Positions 41,363 through 51,165 of a stretch of DNA of 64,000 nucleotides are shown piece by piece. The position numbers and the translations under genes were made by a program. Positions within the stretch are counted from its first letter, which is position 1. Every line of letters starts with the position of its first letter. The notes beneath the pieces were generated by a model. It worked only from the letters and a program-made list of their open reading frames with translations. It ran no database searches and was not told the origin of the DNA. This stretch comes from JACVRW01 sp963757815 (GTDB lineage Bacteria; Actinomycetota; Thermoleophilia; Solirubrobacterales; Thermoleophilaceae), in assembly GCA_963757815.1 (NCBI GenBank), contig CAVWSN010000011.1, forward strand, positions 1-64,000, read 5' to 3'.

Positions 41363-42744
41363 AGAAGCTCATCCAGGGCGGGACAGTCGTCACCGCCACG
41401 AACGAGTCGGTCGCCGACGTGCTGGTGGACGGCGAGGAGATCGTTGCCGTCGGCTCGCTCGGCGACATCGACGCCGAGGTCGTCGACGCGAGCGGCTGCT
41501 ACGTGCTGCCGGGCTTGATCGACAACCACACTCACATGGCGATGCCGTTCGGCGGCACCGTGTCGATCGACGACTACGACACGGGCACGCGCGCGGCCGC
41601 GGCGGGCGGTACCACGTGCATCGTCGACTTCGTGATCCAGCAGCACCCAGACGGCCTGCGCTCCTCGCTCGAGGAGTGGCAGGAGCGCGCCGGCGGCGCC
41701 GCGCACGTGGACTACGGCTTCCACATGGCGATCACCCAGGCCGACGACGCCACGCTCGACGACATGGGGCCGATGGTCGAGGAGGGCCTCTGCTCGTTCA
41801 AGGTCTTCCTCGCCTACAAGGGCGCGATCATGGTCACGGACGACCTGTTCTTCCGCGTGATGGAGAACACGCGCGACCTGGGCGCGCTCACGATGGTCCA
41901 CTGCGAGAACGGCTGGGCGATCGACGTGCTGGTCGAGCGCGCCCTGGCCGCGGGCCAGACCGAGCCGATCTACCACGCCCACACCCGGCCGGAGGAACTC
42001 GAGGCTGAGGCCACGAGCCGCTCGGTGCGCTTCGCCGAGCTGACCGGCGCGTCCGTCTACATCGTGCACGTGACCTGCGGACTGGCTGCGGACGAGATCG
42101 CCGCCGGCCAGGCGCGCGGCGTCGACGTCTCGGGCGAGACCTGCCTGCAGTACCTGACCAACACGGTCGAGGACCTCGAGCGGCCCGACTTCGAGGGCGC
42201 GCGCTACGTCTGCTCGCCCCCGCTGCGCAAGGCGCGCAACCAGGAGCTCCTGTGGGCGGCACTCCGGCGCGGCGTGCTCGAGAGCGTCTCGACCGACCAC
42301 TGCCCGTTCAACAGCGAGCAGAAGGCGCTCGGCCGCGACGACTTCTCGAAGATCCCCAACGGCCTCGCGATGATCCAGCACCGGCTCGTGAAGCTCTGGG
42401 ACCTGGGCGTCGAGGGCGGACGGATCACGCCCAGCGAGCTCGTCGATCTCACCTCGACCGCGATCGCCCGCCGTTTCGGGCTCGCGCGCAAGGGCTCGAT
42501 CGCAGCGGGCATGGACGCCGATCTCGTGGTCTTCGACCCCGCCACGCCGTTCGAGTTCTCGACGCGCACCTCGCACATGAACGTCGACTACGACCTGTTC
42601 GAGGGCCAGCGCTCCACGGGCAGCGTCCGCCAGACGTTCTGCCGCGGCACGCTCGTCTACGACCGCGGCGAGATCCGCACCGATCCGGGCCACGGCCGCT
42701 TCGTGCCGCGCTCGCTCGGCGCGCCCACGCCTGTCGCCTCGTGA
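41359..42744 (+). CDS. Dihydropyrimidinase / D-hydantoinase
   Basis: A binuclear-zinc cyclic amidohydrolase that opens dihydropyrimidine or hydantoin rings. It has 461 residues. Metal ligands are His57 and His59 (DNHTHM), the carboxylated Lys148 (CSFKVFLAYKG), His181 (VHCENG), His237 (YIVHVTCG) and Asp313 (STDHCPF); all are intact. The start is fixed by AGGAGG six bases upstream and overlaps the previous stop (ATGA). The next gene, a carbamoyl-amino-acid hydrolase, acts on exactly the product expected from this enzyme. Confidence 0.95.
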   Translation: MKKLIQGGTVVTATNESVADVLVDGEEIVAVGSLGDIDAEVVDASGCYVLPGLIDNHTHMAMPFGGTVSIDDYDTGTRAAAAGGTTCIVDFVIQQHPDGLRSSLEEWQERAGGAAHVDYGFHMAITQADDATLDDMGPMVEEGLCSFKVFLAYKGAIMVTDDLFFRVMENTRDLGALTMVHCENGWAIDVLVERALAAGQTEPIYHAHTRPEELEAEATSRSVRFAELTGASVYIVHVTCGLAADEIAAGQARGVDVSGETCLQYLTNTVEDLERPDFEGARYVCSPPLRKARNQELLWAALRRGVLESVSTDHCPFNSEQKALGRDDFSKIPNGLAMIQHRLVKLWDLGVEGGRITPSELVDLTSTAIARRFGLARKGSIAAGMDADLVVFDPATPFEFSTRTSHMNVDYDLFEGQRSTGSVRQTFCRGTLVYDRGEIRTDPGHGRFVPRSLGAPTPVAS

Positions 42745-43982
42745 ACGCGGACCTCGTCCTCGAGGACCTGCGCGAGCTGGCCCGGCTGACCGGCGGGCCG
42801 GACGGCGCGCGGCGCGTGTGCTGGACCGACGAGTGGGTTCGCGCGCGCGAGTATCTGCGCTCGCGGCTGGACGAGCTCCCTGTGGAGGTGACCGTCGACC
42901 CCGCCGGCAACCTGTGGGCGGACCTCCCTGGCGAGGAAGAGGGCTTCGTCATCGTCGGCTCGCACGTCGACTCGGTGCCCGCCGGCGGCTGGCTCGACGG
43001 CGCGCTCGGCGAGTTCACCGCCGTGGGCGCCCTGCGGGCGCACGCGGAGGGCGAGCGCCCGCCGGTCGGCCTGCGGCTCGTCGACTGGGCCGACGAGGAG
43101 GGCGCCCGCTTCGGGCGCAGCCTGTTCGGCTCCTCGGCCTGCGCCGGGACGCTCGTGGTCGACGAGGTCCGCGACCTGCGCGACCGCGACGGCGAGCGCC
43201 TCGAGGACGTGGTCGGGCGCCACGGCGTGGACCTCGCGCGCGCACACGAGTCGGGCGAGATGCTGCGCGGCGCGCGCGCCTATCTCGAGCTGCACATCGA
43301 GCAGGGGCCCGTGCTCGAGAGCAGGGGGGAGCCGGCCGCGACCGTGCTCGGGACCTGCGGCGTCGAGCGCCACCACGCGGTGTTCAAGGGCCAGGCTGCG
43401 CACGCGGGCGCAACGCCGATGGGCCTGCGGCGCGACAGCTTCGCGGCCGCCGCCCAGGCGGCGCTCGCGATCCGGGAGGTCGGCTTCCGTCACGAGGGCG
43501 TCTGCACCGTGGGCGGCGCCACGAGCGAGCCGGGCGTGATCACCGCCGTCGCCGGCCGCACCGAGATGCTGCTCGACCAGCGCCATCTCGACGCCGACAA
43601 GCTCGCGGCGATGCTGGCCGACGCACGCGAGGCCTGCGAGCAGGCGGCCGCCGACCAGGACTGCGAAGTCGAGCTCGAGCACATCTGGTCGATCCCGCCG
43701 ATCCCGTTCGACGAGCGCCTGATCGCGGCGGCGCGCCAGGCCGTCGTGGACTCGGGCGGCAAGGACACGGCGATCCCGAGCGGACCGCTGCACGACGCAG
43801 CCGAGATGGCCCGGCTGATCCCGACGGTGATGATCTTCTCGTCCTCCTCTCCCCCGGTCTCGCACACGAAGGAGGAGGACACACCGGAGCCGGACCTGCG
43901 CCTGGCGATCGAGGCCTACGGCCGCACCGTCGACGCCGTGCTGGAGCGCGCCGGCGCCGGGGACCTGCCGCCGCGCGGGTGA
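42741..43982 (+). CDS. Zn-dependent N-carbamoyl-amino-acid hydrolase (HyuC/beta-ureidopropionase type, M20)
   Basis: A 413-residue dinuclear metallohydrolase that removes the carbamoyl group from an N-carbamoyl amino acid, releasing CO2 and ammonia. Metal and catalytic blocks are VGSHVDSVPAGGWLDGALG, VDWADEEGARFGRSLFGSS, ELHIEQGPVLE and GGATSEPGVITAVAGRTEM, with the last His in SHTKEEDT. The GTG overlaps the hydantoinase stop (GTGA). It could equally act as an allantoate amidohydrolase; the hydantoinase neighbour favours a ureido substrate. Confidence 0.93.
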   Translation: MNADLVLEDLRELARLTGGPDGARRVCWTDEWVRAREYLRSRLDELPVEVTVDPAGNLWADLPGEEEGFVIVGSHVDSVPAGGWLDGALGEFTAVGALRAHAEGERPPVGLRLVDWADEEGARFGRSLFGSSACAGTLVVDEVRDLRDRDGERLEDVVGRHGVDLARAHESGEMLRGARAYLELHIEQGPVLESRGEPAATVLGTCGVERHHAVFKGQAAHAGATPMGLRRDSFAAAAQAALAIREVGFRHEGVCTVGGATSEPGVITAVAGRTEMLLDQRHLDADKLAAMLADAREACEQAAADQDCEVELEHIWSIPPIPFDERLIAAARQAVVDSGGKDTAIPSGPLHDAAEMARLIPTVMIFSSSSPPVSHTKEEDTPEPDLRLAIEAYGRTVDAVLERAGAGDLPPRG

Positions 43983-45250
43983 ACGCCCTTCAGCAGCAAC
44001 TCGAGTACCTCGAGGCGTCGAGCCCCTTCTACCGCGAACGCCTGGGCGGCGTCCGCGAGCGCGTGCGAACGCCGGCAGATCTCGCGGAGCTGCCGTTCAC
44101 CACCAAGGAGGAGCTGCGCGAGGGACAGCGCGCGGACCCGCCGTTCGGGCCGCACCTGTGCGCGCCGCGCGAGCGGCTCGTGCGCATGCACGTGACCTCG
44201 GGGACCACCGGAGAGCCCGTCGCGGTTGGCTTCACGCGCGGCGACCACGAGGCGAACAGCGCGGTCGGTGGGGAGGCCTTCCGGATCGCCGGGGTACGCG
44301 CCGATGACGTGATCGCCCACTGCCTCAACTACGCCCTGTACGCCGGCGGGATCGCCGACCACATGGCGCTCGAGGCCAGCGGCGCGACGGTCGTGCCGGT
44401 GGGCACCGGGCAGTCGCTCCGGCTGCTCGGCCTGATCCCGCGGCTCGGGATCACCGCGATCTTCGGGACGCTCTCCTTCCCCGCCTACCTGGCGGGGCGG
44501 GCGCGCGAGGCGGGCCTGGACCCGCGCGCGCTCGGGCTGCGCCACATCGTGACCGCGGGCGAGCCGGGGGCCGGCCTGGCGGCGGTGCGGACCGAGATCG
44601 AGGAGGCGTGGGGCGCCACGGTGGCGGACTCGTTCGGCATGAGCGATGTGTGGTCGACCATGGGCGGGGCCTGCGGGAAGGGCGAGGGCCTGCACCTCAC
44701 GGTGGAGGACCACGCCGTGCTCGAGCTGGTCGACCCCGACACGGGCGCGCCGGTCGCGCTCGAGGACGGTGCGAGCGGCGAGCTTGTCTGGACCCACCTT
44801 CGCCGTGAGGCATCGCCGCTCCTCCGTTACCGCTCGGGCGACCTCGCGCAGGTGTGGACGGCGCCCTGCGCGTGCGGGCGCAGCTCGATGCGCATCCGCA
44901 TCGACGGCCGCCGCGACGACATGCTGCGCGTGCAGGCCGTCAACGTCTACCCGCAGGCCATCGGGGCGATCCTCTCCTCCGACCCCCGGCTCGGGCGCCA
45001 CTGCGTCGTCGCCGAGGGTGACCCGATCGTGCCGCCGCTCGACGTCTACGTCGAGGCGCCGCAAGACGCCGATCTCGCCGGCGTGAGCGACCGCCTCCAC
45101 GAGGCGCTGCGAGTGCGCTTCGCCGTCACGCGCCTCGACCCCGGCTCGCTGCCCGTGGCAGAGCACAAGACCCGGATCGTCCACCGGACGGCGCGCGGGG
45201 ACGCCCTGCCGCCGGCCGTCGACACCCTGAGGAGGGAGCCCGCCCGATGA
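43979..45250 (+). CDS. Phenylacetate-CoA ligase family AMP-forming enzyme
   Basis: A 423-residue adenylate-forming enzyme of the PaaK type. The N-terminus SSPFYRERLGGVRERVRTPA, FTTKEELREGQRADPP, the P-loop VTSGTTGEPVAVGFTRGD, DSFGMSDVWSTMGGAC and LLRYRSGDLAQVW are family blocks. A zinc site typical of this group may be formed by PCACGRS. It would activate the amino acid or carboxylate released by the two hydrolases as a CoA thioester. The start is a GTGA overlap with the hydrolase stop. Confidence 0.9.
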   Translation: MNALQQQLEYLEASSPFYRERLGGVRERVRTPADLAELPFTTKEELREGQRADPPFGPHLCAPRERLVRMHVTSGTTGEPVAVGFTRGDHEANSAVGGEAFRIAGVRADDVIAHCLNYALYAGGIADHMALEASGATVVPVGTGQSLRLLGLIPRLGITAIFGTLSFPAYLAGRAREAGLDPRALGLRHIVTAGEPGAGLAAVRTEIEEAWGATVADSFGMSDVWSTMGGACGKGEGLHLTVEDHAVLELVDPDTGAPVALEDGASGELVWTHLRREASPLLRYRSGDLAQVWTAPCACGRSSMRIRIDGRRDDMLRVQAVNVYPQAIGAILSSDPRLGRHCVVAEGDPIVPPLDVYVEAPQDADLAGVSDRLHEALRVRFAVTRLDPGSLPVAEHKTRIVHRTARGDALPPAVDTLRREPAR

Positions 45251-46005
45251 CCGTCACGACCACCGACCAGGGGGCCGCCCGGGTGATCGTCTGGGACCGC
45301 CAGGCCCGCCGGAACGCCTGGGACCTCGACACGATGACCCGGGTCGCCGATGCCGTCGAGTCCGCCGGCGCCGACCCGGACGTGCGCTGCGTCGTCCTGC
45401 GCGGCGCCGGGGAGCACTTCTCCGCGGGCGACGACCTCCAGGCGGCAATCGAGGCCGATCCGGCCGCGTGGACGGCGACGATCGAGGGCTTCCAGCGCAT
45501 GACCCGCGTGGTGCTGGCGGCCCCGGTGCCCGCCATCGCCGCCGTCGACGGCGCCTGCGTGGGCGGCGCGCTCGAGTTCGCGGCGAGCTGCGACCTGCGC
45601 ATCTGCACCGACCGCATCCGGCTGCTGACGCCAGAGGTCGGCATCGGCCTCGTGGCGAGCAACGCGGGCACGCTGCTGCTGCCCGAGGTGGTCGGCGAGA
45701 CGGCGGCGCGCGAGCTGCTCCTGAGCGGGGAGGCCCGGGATGCGGCGTGGGCGCGCGAGCACGGATTCGCCACCGAGATGGTCGCGCCGGATGAGCTCGA
45801 CGCGCGCATCGAGCACTGGGCGGAAGTCTTCTCGCGCAGCTCGCGAGCGGCGGTGGCGGCGACGAAGGCGATGCTGAACGAGCGCTTCGGCGAGTTGCTC
45901 CCGGCTGCGATGGAGCGGGAGACCTTCCACTGCGTCCGCCTTTTCGACGAGCCCGACGCCAAGTTGGCGCTCCGCGAATTCGCCGCCAGACGCCGTAGGG
46001 AGTAG
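45247..46005 (+). CDS. Enoyl-CoA hydratase/isomerase family protein
   Basis: A 252-residue crotonase-fold enzyme, last gene of the operon. The CoA/oxyanion blocks are VLRGAGEHFSAGDDLQAAIE and IAAVDGACVGGALEFAASCD; Glu in LLTPEVGIGLV may be catalytic. It overlaps the ligase stop by ATGA. In context it would hydrate, isomerise or eliminate from the acyl-CoA product, for example loss of ammonia from a beta-aminoacyl-CoA. That last step is inference. Confidence 0.92.
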   Translation: MTVTTTDQGAARVIVWDRQARRNAWDLDTMTRVADAVESAGADPDVRCVVLRGAGEHFSAGDDLQAAIEADPAAWTATIEGFQRMTRVVLAAPVPAIAAVDGACVGGALEFAASCDLRICTDRIRLLTPEVGIGLVASNAGTLLLPEVVGETAARELLLSGEARDAAWAREHGFATEMVAPDELDARIEHWAEVFSRSSRAAVAATKAMLNERFGELLPAAMERETFHCVRLFDEPDAKLALREFAARRRRE

Positions 46006-46038
46006 CTTTCCCGGCAGGCGAAGCCGGTGGATTCGCAC

Positions 46039-49006
46039 ATGGACGTCAGGCTGCTGGGCCACCTCGAGGTCGAGGTTTTTGGCGAACGCGTGCAGTTTGA
46101 AGGCGGCAAGCAGCGCAGGCTGTTCGCAAAGCTCGCGCTGTGCGCGCCCGAGGCGGTCGCCGCAGACGAGCTGGTCGAGGCGCTGTGGGGCGATGAGCCG
46201 CCCGCCGGTGCGGGGCAGGCCCTGCAGAAGCAGATCTCGCGCTTGCGACGGCGGCTGGGCGACGGCGGATCGGTGGTGCGCCATCGGCCGCCCGGCTATG
46301 CGCTTGACATCGACCCCCGGGGGATCGATTCCCGGCGCTTCGAGGACCTTCTGCGCCGCGCGAGGGTCGCGCTTGGTCGCGACGATCCGGATCGCGCGGC
46401 CGCCGACCTCCAGACGGCCCTGGCGCTATGGCGCGGGGAGGCGCTGGCCGACTACCGCTTCGATGAGTTTGCCCAACGCGAGATCGCCCGCTTGGAGGAG
46501 CTCCATCTGGAGGCAATCGAGGAGCGGCTGGCCGCGGAGTTGGCCGGCGGAGGCGGGGAGGACTTGGTCGGCGAGTTGCAGGCTTTGGTCGCCGAGCACC
46601 CACTGCGAGAGCGCCTGCGCGGACAGTTGATGGTCGCGCTGTACCGGGCGGGCCGGCAGGCGGAGGCCCTCGAGACGATGCGGGTGGGGCGCCGGCTGTT
46701 GGTGGACGAGCTCGGAATCGAGCCCGGGCCGGCGTTGCGGCGCTTCGAGCGCATGATCCTTGCGCACGATTCCGCGCTGACCGCCGATCGTCCCGGCGCC
46801 GGGCCGGTTGGCCGGCTGCCGGCGCCGGCCAACGAGACGATCGGCCGTGAAGGCGAGGTCGCCGAGATCGGGGAGCTGCTGGTGCGGCCCGCCGTGCGGC
46901 TGGTCACGCTCGTGGGGCCGAGCGGCGTGGGCAAGACGCGCTTGGCGCTGGAGGCCGGCCGGGCGGTGGCGGACCGTTTTCCCGGCGGGGCGGTGCATGT
47001 CAATCTCGACGGCGTCGAGGACGCCGGCGTACTGGTGCCCGAGGCGGCGACCGCGCTCGGGGTGGTGGCCGCGACGCCGGCCGAGCTCGGGGAGCAGCTG
47101 GACCGCGCGACGCGCGGCGCGCCGGCGCTGCTGATCCTCGACGGCTTCGACCGCTTCCTCCAGGACGCCGAGCAAGTCGGTGAGCTGCTGGCCGCAGTGG
47201 CGAACCTGACGGTGTTGTCGACGAGTCGCGCGCCGCTGCGGCTCACCGCCGAGCACATCTACCGGGTGCAGCCGCTGGCCGCGCCCAATGCGGCGGCGCT
47301 ATTCGTCGCGCGGGCGAGCGCGGCGAGTGCGGACGGCATGCTCGACGCCGAGCCCTCGATCGTCGATGCGATCTGTGCGCGCCTCGACGGTCTGCCGCTG
47401 GCGATCGAGCTGGCAGCCGACCGCGCGCGCCTTCTTCCGCCGCCGGCGCTGCTGGAGCGCCTCGACAGGCGGCTCGAGCTGCTGACCGGCGGGCCGCGCG
47501 ACCTGCCGGCGCGCCAGCGGTCGCTGCGCGCGACGCTGGAGTGGTCATGGGAGGAGCTCGAGCAGACCGAACAGGTGCTGCTGGGCCGGCTGACGGTGTT
47601 CGAGGGCGGCGCCTCGCTGGAAGCGGCGGAGGCGATCTTCGACGGCGAACCGGCTGAGAGCCTCGAGGCGGTCGTGTCGTCGCTGGTTGACAAGTCCTCG
47701 CTGCTGCGGACCGATTCCGGCCGGGACGCGCAGCCGCGCTTCAGGATGCTCGACACGGTCCGCGAGTTCGCGGCCGAACGCGCGGCCGAGGGCGAGGATC
47801 TCGCGCCGCTCGAGCACCGGCACTCGCAGTACTTCTTGGCGTACTGCGAGCACGCGGCGGAGCAGGCCGCGCGCACCGACCGGCGCGAGTGGCTCGACCG
47901 GCTCGCGCAGGAGCTCGGCAACATCCGTTTGGCGTTCGAGCGGCTGCTGCGCGCCGGTGCGGCCGACGAGGCGCTGCGCGTGGCGATCGCGTTCGCGCGC
48001 GCTCTCCCGTGGGACGCCCACGCCCACGAGGTCCGCGGCTGGCTTGCCCAGGCACTCGCGGCGCCGGCGCCGGCGGCCCGCCGCGCGACCGCGCTCTATT
48101 GGGATGGGCAGCTGGCGCTTTCCCAGGCGCGCTTCGGCGACGCCGGGACGCAGCTGGAGGCGGCGCTGGCGACAGCGCGCGAGGCGCGCGAAGCGTCCGT
48201 CGAGGCCGCGGCACTGACGGCCCTGGGCCGCCGGGCGGTGGTGCTCGCTGCCGCGGATGCGGGCGCGCTGTGCGACGCTGCCGTGGCCGCGGCGCGCCGC
48301 GTCGGCGACCCGATACTGATCGCCGACGCGGTACTGACCCTGGCCGGTGCATGCGAGCGCAGCGGGGCGTGGGAGCGCGCCGGCGCGCTAGCGGGCGAAG
48401 CGCTGGAGCTCTACCGGCGAGGTGGGAGATCCCTACGGCGCCGCCTGGGCACTGGCAGAGCAAGGCTGGTATGACATGGTCCACGGGAGGCTGGACGAGT
48501 CCGAGCAGCGCCTCGGCGAGGCGCTGGAGCTGCGGCGCCGCCACGGCGACGACCGGCGCCTCGTCGAGCCGCTGATCGATCACGCCTGGTTGGTGCTCGC
48601 GCGTGGCCGCGGCGAGGAGGCCAGGCGTGGTTTTCTCGACTGTTTGGCGCTCGCGCGCCAGGTCGGCGACCAGTTCAACGTCGCCGAGGCGCTCGCCGGG
48701 CTGTCGACGCAGGCCGCGCTCGACGCCCGCTGGTCGGACGGCGCGCGGTTCGCGGGCGCCTCGGAAGCGCTGCACGAGCAGATCGGCGCGCCCCCGTGGG
48801 AGTCCGTGACCGCGATCCAAGACCGCGCCCTCGCCGGCGCCCGGGACGCGCTCGGGAGCCGCTACGCAGTCCAAGTCGCCGAGGGCCGCCGGCTGTCCGC
48901 CGAGGACGCCGTCGCGCGCCTGCAGAGCGGCCCGGCCGAAGTGGCCGCATCCAGCGTGCTCTCCCCGCCCGCGTCAGCGACACGTCCGGCTCGGACCCCC
49001 GGTTAA
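46039..49006 (+). CDS. SARP/AfsR-type regulator with BTAD, NB-ARC-like ATPase and TPRs, frameshifted near 48421
   Basis: A transcription regulator of about 988 residues after correction. It starts MDVRLLGHLEVEVFGERVQF, an OmpR-like winged helix, followed by the BTAD helices (RRFEDLLRRARVALGRDDPD, ELGIEPGPALRRFERMILAH), an NB-ARC-like ATPase with Walker A VGPSGVGKTR and PLAIELAADRARLLP, then TPRs. At 48421 one extra G in CGAGGTGGG ends the frame early; dropping it restores VGDPYGAAWALAEQGWYDMV and the last TPRs to 49006. It lies 33 bases after the catabolic operon on the same strand and may regulate it. SARP proteins usually activate. Confidence 0.88.
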
Positions 49007-49018
49007 GGTCGCTCCACA

Positions 49019-50404
49019 ATGAGCCCGGGCCGCCAGCGCTGGACGCTCATCGCCGCCTGCTTCTCCCAGTTCATGATCCTGCTCGACGTCACGATCGTGA
49101 ATGTGGCGCTGCCCTCGATCCAACGGGAGCTGGACGTCACGTCGAGCACCCTCGTCTGGACGATCAACGCCTACGTGCTGCCGCTCGCCTCGTTGATCCT
49201 GGTCGGCGGCACGCTCGGCGATCGCTACGGGCGCAAGCGGGTCTTCGCCCTCGGCTTCGCGCTCTTCACGCTCTTCTCGGCCGGCTGCGCGCTTTCGACG
49301 AGCGACCACATGCTGATTGCGTTCCGCGCGCTGCAGGGCGTCGGCGCGGCGCTCCTGGCGCCGCTCTCGCTCTCGATCCTCGTCGACGCGTTCGAGCCCG
49401 AGCGGCGGGCGTGGGCGATCGGGATCTGGGCGACGATCGCCGGCCTCGGGTTCGGGCTCGGCCCCGTGCTGGGCGGCGCGCTGATCGAGGCCTTCGACTG
49501 GTCGGTGATCTTCTGGGTGAACGTTCCGATCGGCATCGCGGGCCTGGTCACGACGCTCATCCACGTGCGCGAGTCACGCGATCCGAGCGCCCGCCGGCTC
49601 GATCTCGGCGGAGCCGCTCTCGCCTCGGGCACGCTCTTCTGCCTGACCCTGGGACTGGTCGAGACAGATGATCACGCTTGGACGTCGGCGTTCACCCTTG
49701 GCTTCCTCGGTGCCGCGGTGGCGCTCGGCGCGGCCTTCCTGCTCTTCGAGGCGAGGCACCCCGAGCCGATGCTCCCGCTCGACTTCTTCCGGCGCCGGGC
49801 CTTCACGATCGCGAATCTCGACTTCTGCGTGATGTATGCCGCGCTGGCCGGCCTGCTCTTCTTCGTATCGCTGTACTTCCAGAACGTCAAGGGCTTCTCG
49901 GCGCTCGAGACCGGCGTCTCGTGGCTGACGATGCAGGTGCCGTTCATGCTCGTCTCGCTGTTCGCCGGCCGCCTCCAGGGGCGGTTCGGCGCACGCCGGG
50001 TAGTCGCCGGCGGCGCGCTCTTGGCAGGGCTCGGGATGCTCGACTTCGTGCTACTCGACGCCGACTCGCCGTTTCTCCAGGCTGTGCCGGGCTACTTCCT
50101 CGTCGGCGTCGGCTACGGCACGGCCGTCCCCGCCATTTCGGCCGTCGCGATGGGAGCGATCGAGGTGGAGAGAGCCGGTGTCGCATCCGGCGTGCTCAAC
50201 ACCGCCCGCCAGGTCGGCACGGCGGTCGGCCTGGCCGCCCTCGGATCGATCGCGACGGCCGTGGCCGGAGGCTCCCTCAGCAATGGCGATGACCTCGTTT
50301 CGGGCATGCAGGCGGCAATGCTCGTCTCGGCGGCGCTCGTGCTGGCGGCCAGCCTGTTGACGTTGGTCGGGCAGCCTCGCGCCAGCCGGCCGGCGGCAGG
50401 CTGA
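49019..50404 (+). CDS. DHA2-family MFS exporter
   Basis: A 461-residue, 14-span multidrug-type exporter: ILLDVTIVNVALPSIQREL (motif D1), GGTLGDRYGRKRVFALGFAL (motif A) and GLGFGLGPVLGGALIEAFDW (motif C). It starts 12 bases after the SARP-type regulator, so regulator and pump are probably co-transcribed. In such arrangements the pump often exports a compound handled by the neighbouring pathway; here that would be the ureide operon, by inference only. Confidence 0.92.
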   Translation: MSPGRQRWTLIAACFSQFMILLDVTIVNVALPSIQRELDVTSSTLVWTINAYVLPLASLILVGGTLGDRYGRKRVFALGFALFTLFSAGCALSTSDHMLIAFRALQGVGAALLAPLSLSILVDAFEPERRAWAIGIWATIAGLGFGLGPVLGGALIEAFDWSVIFWVNVPIGIAGLVTTLIHVRESRDPSARRLDLGGAALASGTLFCLTLGLVETDDHAWTSAFTLGFLGAAVALGAAFLLFEARHPEPMLPLDFFRRRAFTIANLDFCVMYAALAGLLFFVSLYFQNVKGFSALETGVSWLTMQVPFMLVSLFAGRLQGRFGARRVVAGGALLAGLGMLDFVLLDADSPFLQAVPGYFLVGVGYGTAVPAISAVAMGAIEVERAGVASGVLNTARQVGTAVGLAALGSIATAVAGGSLSNGDDLVSGMQAAMLVSAALVLAASLLTLVGQPRASRPAAG

Positions 50405-50472
50405 ACGCGCGACAGCGGCCGTGTTGCCGGAAACGCTCGGTGTGGAGTCGACTGCCGAGCTGGCCGCCGAGG

Positions 50473-51153
50473 TCAGCCGTCACGCTGTGGCATGACGCCC
50501 GCCTGGCGCCGGAGTGCGTCGAGGTCGAGGACAGTGACACGGCGGCGGCCGGTCTCGACGATGTTCAGCGTGCGTAGAAGCAGGAACGCCTTGCTGACGG
50601 CCTCCCGCGACGAGCCGACCCAGTTGGCCAGCTCCTCCTGCGAAAGTGGCAGCCTGACCTCGACCCCGCGCTCCTGAGGAGTGCCGAAGCGCTCGCAGAG
50701 CTCCAACAGCCGCTGCGCGAGACGTCCCGCCACATCGAGCGTCGCGAACTCCGCGCGCTGGGCGTCGGCGTAGCGAAGCCGGCGCGCGACCATGCGCAGG
50801 ATCACGAGCGCGATGCGCGGATGCCGATCGAGGACAGCCAGGAAGTCCGAGCGCGGGACGACCAGCGCATCCACCGGCTCGAGCGTCGTAACCGTCGTCG
50901 AGCGCGGGCTGTTTTCGATGGCTGCGAGCTCGCCGACCAGCTCACCTGGCCCGACGACGCCGAAGATGGCCTCCCGGCCCGCCTCGATGACGGCGACCTT
51001 GGCGCGCCCGCGGAGCAACACCACGACCTGCCCGGCCTCATCGGCCTGGTGGAGGATCGTGACGTTCGCGCCGTAGGTGCGTCGGACACCCGCGGCCCGA
51101 AGTGCGTCCGCCTCCTCGACGGACAGGGACGCTAGGAAGCCCTCCTCCGTCAT
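50473..51153 (-). CDS. Crp/Fnr-family transcriptional regulator
   Basis: A cyclic-nucleotide-binding-fold regulator of 226 residues. The effector domain has YGANVTILHQADEAGQVVVL and GPGELVGELAAIENSPRSTT, close to the cAMP phosphate-binding cassette, including GEL and RS. The C-terminal helix-turn-helix reads LPLSQEELANWVGSSREAVS with a DNA wing LNIVETGRRRVTVLD. ATG 51153 (MTEEGFL) is preferred; ATG 51165 adds four residues. It is divergent to the LPXTG-like gene, whose upstream region may hold its targets. Confidence 0.92.
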   Translation of the reverse strand: MTEEGFLASLSVEEADALRAAGVRRTYGANVTILHQADEAGQVVVLLRGRAKVAVIEAGREAIFGVVGPGELVGELAAIENSPRSTTVTTLEPVDALVVPRSDFLAVLDRHPRIALVILRMVARRLRYADAQRAEFATLDVAGRLAQRLLELCERFGTPQERGVEVRLPLSQEELANWVGSSREAVSKAFLLLRTLNIVETGRRRVTVLDLDALRRQAGVMPQRDG

Positions 51154-51165
51154 TCGGCAGAGCAT

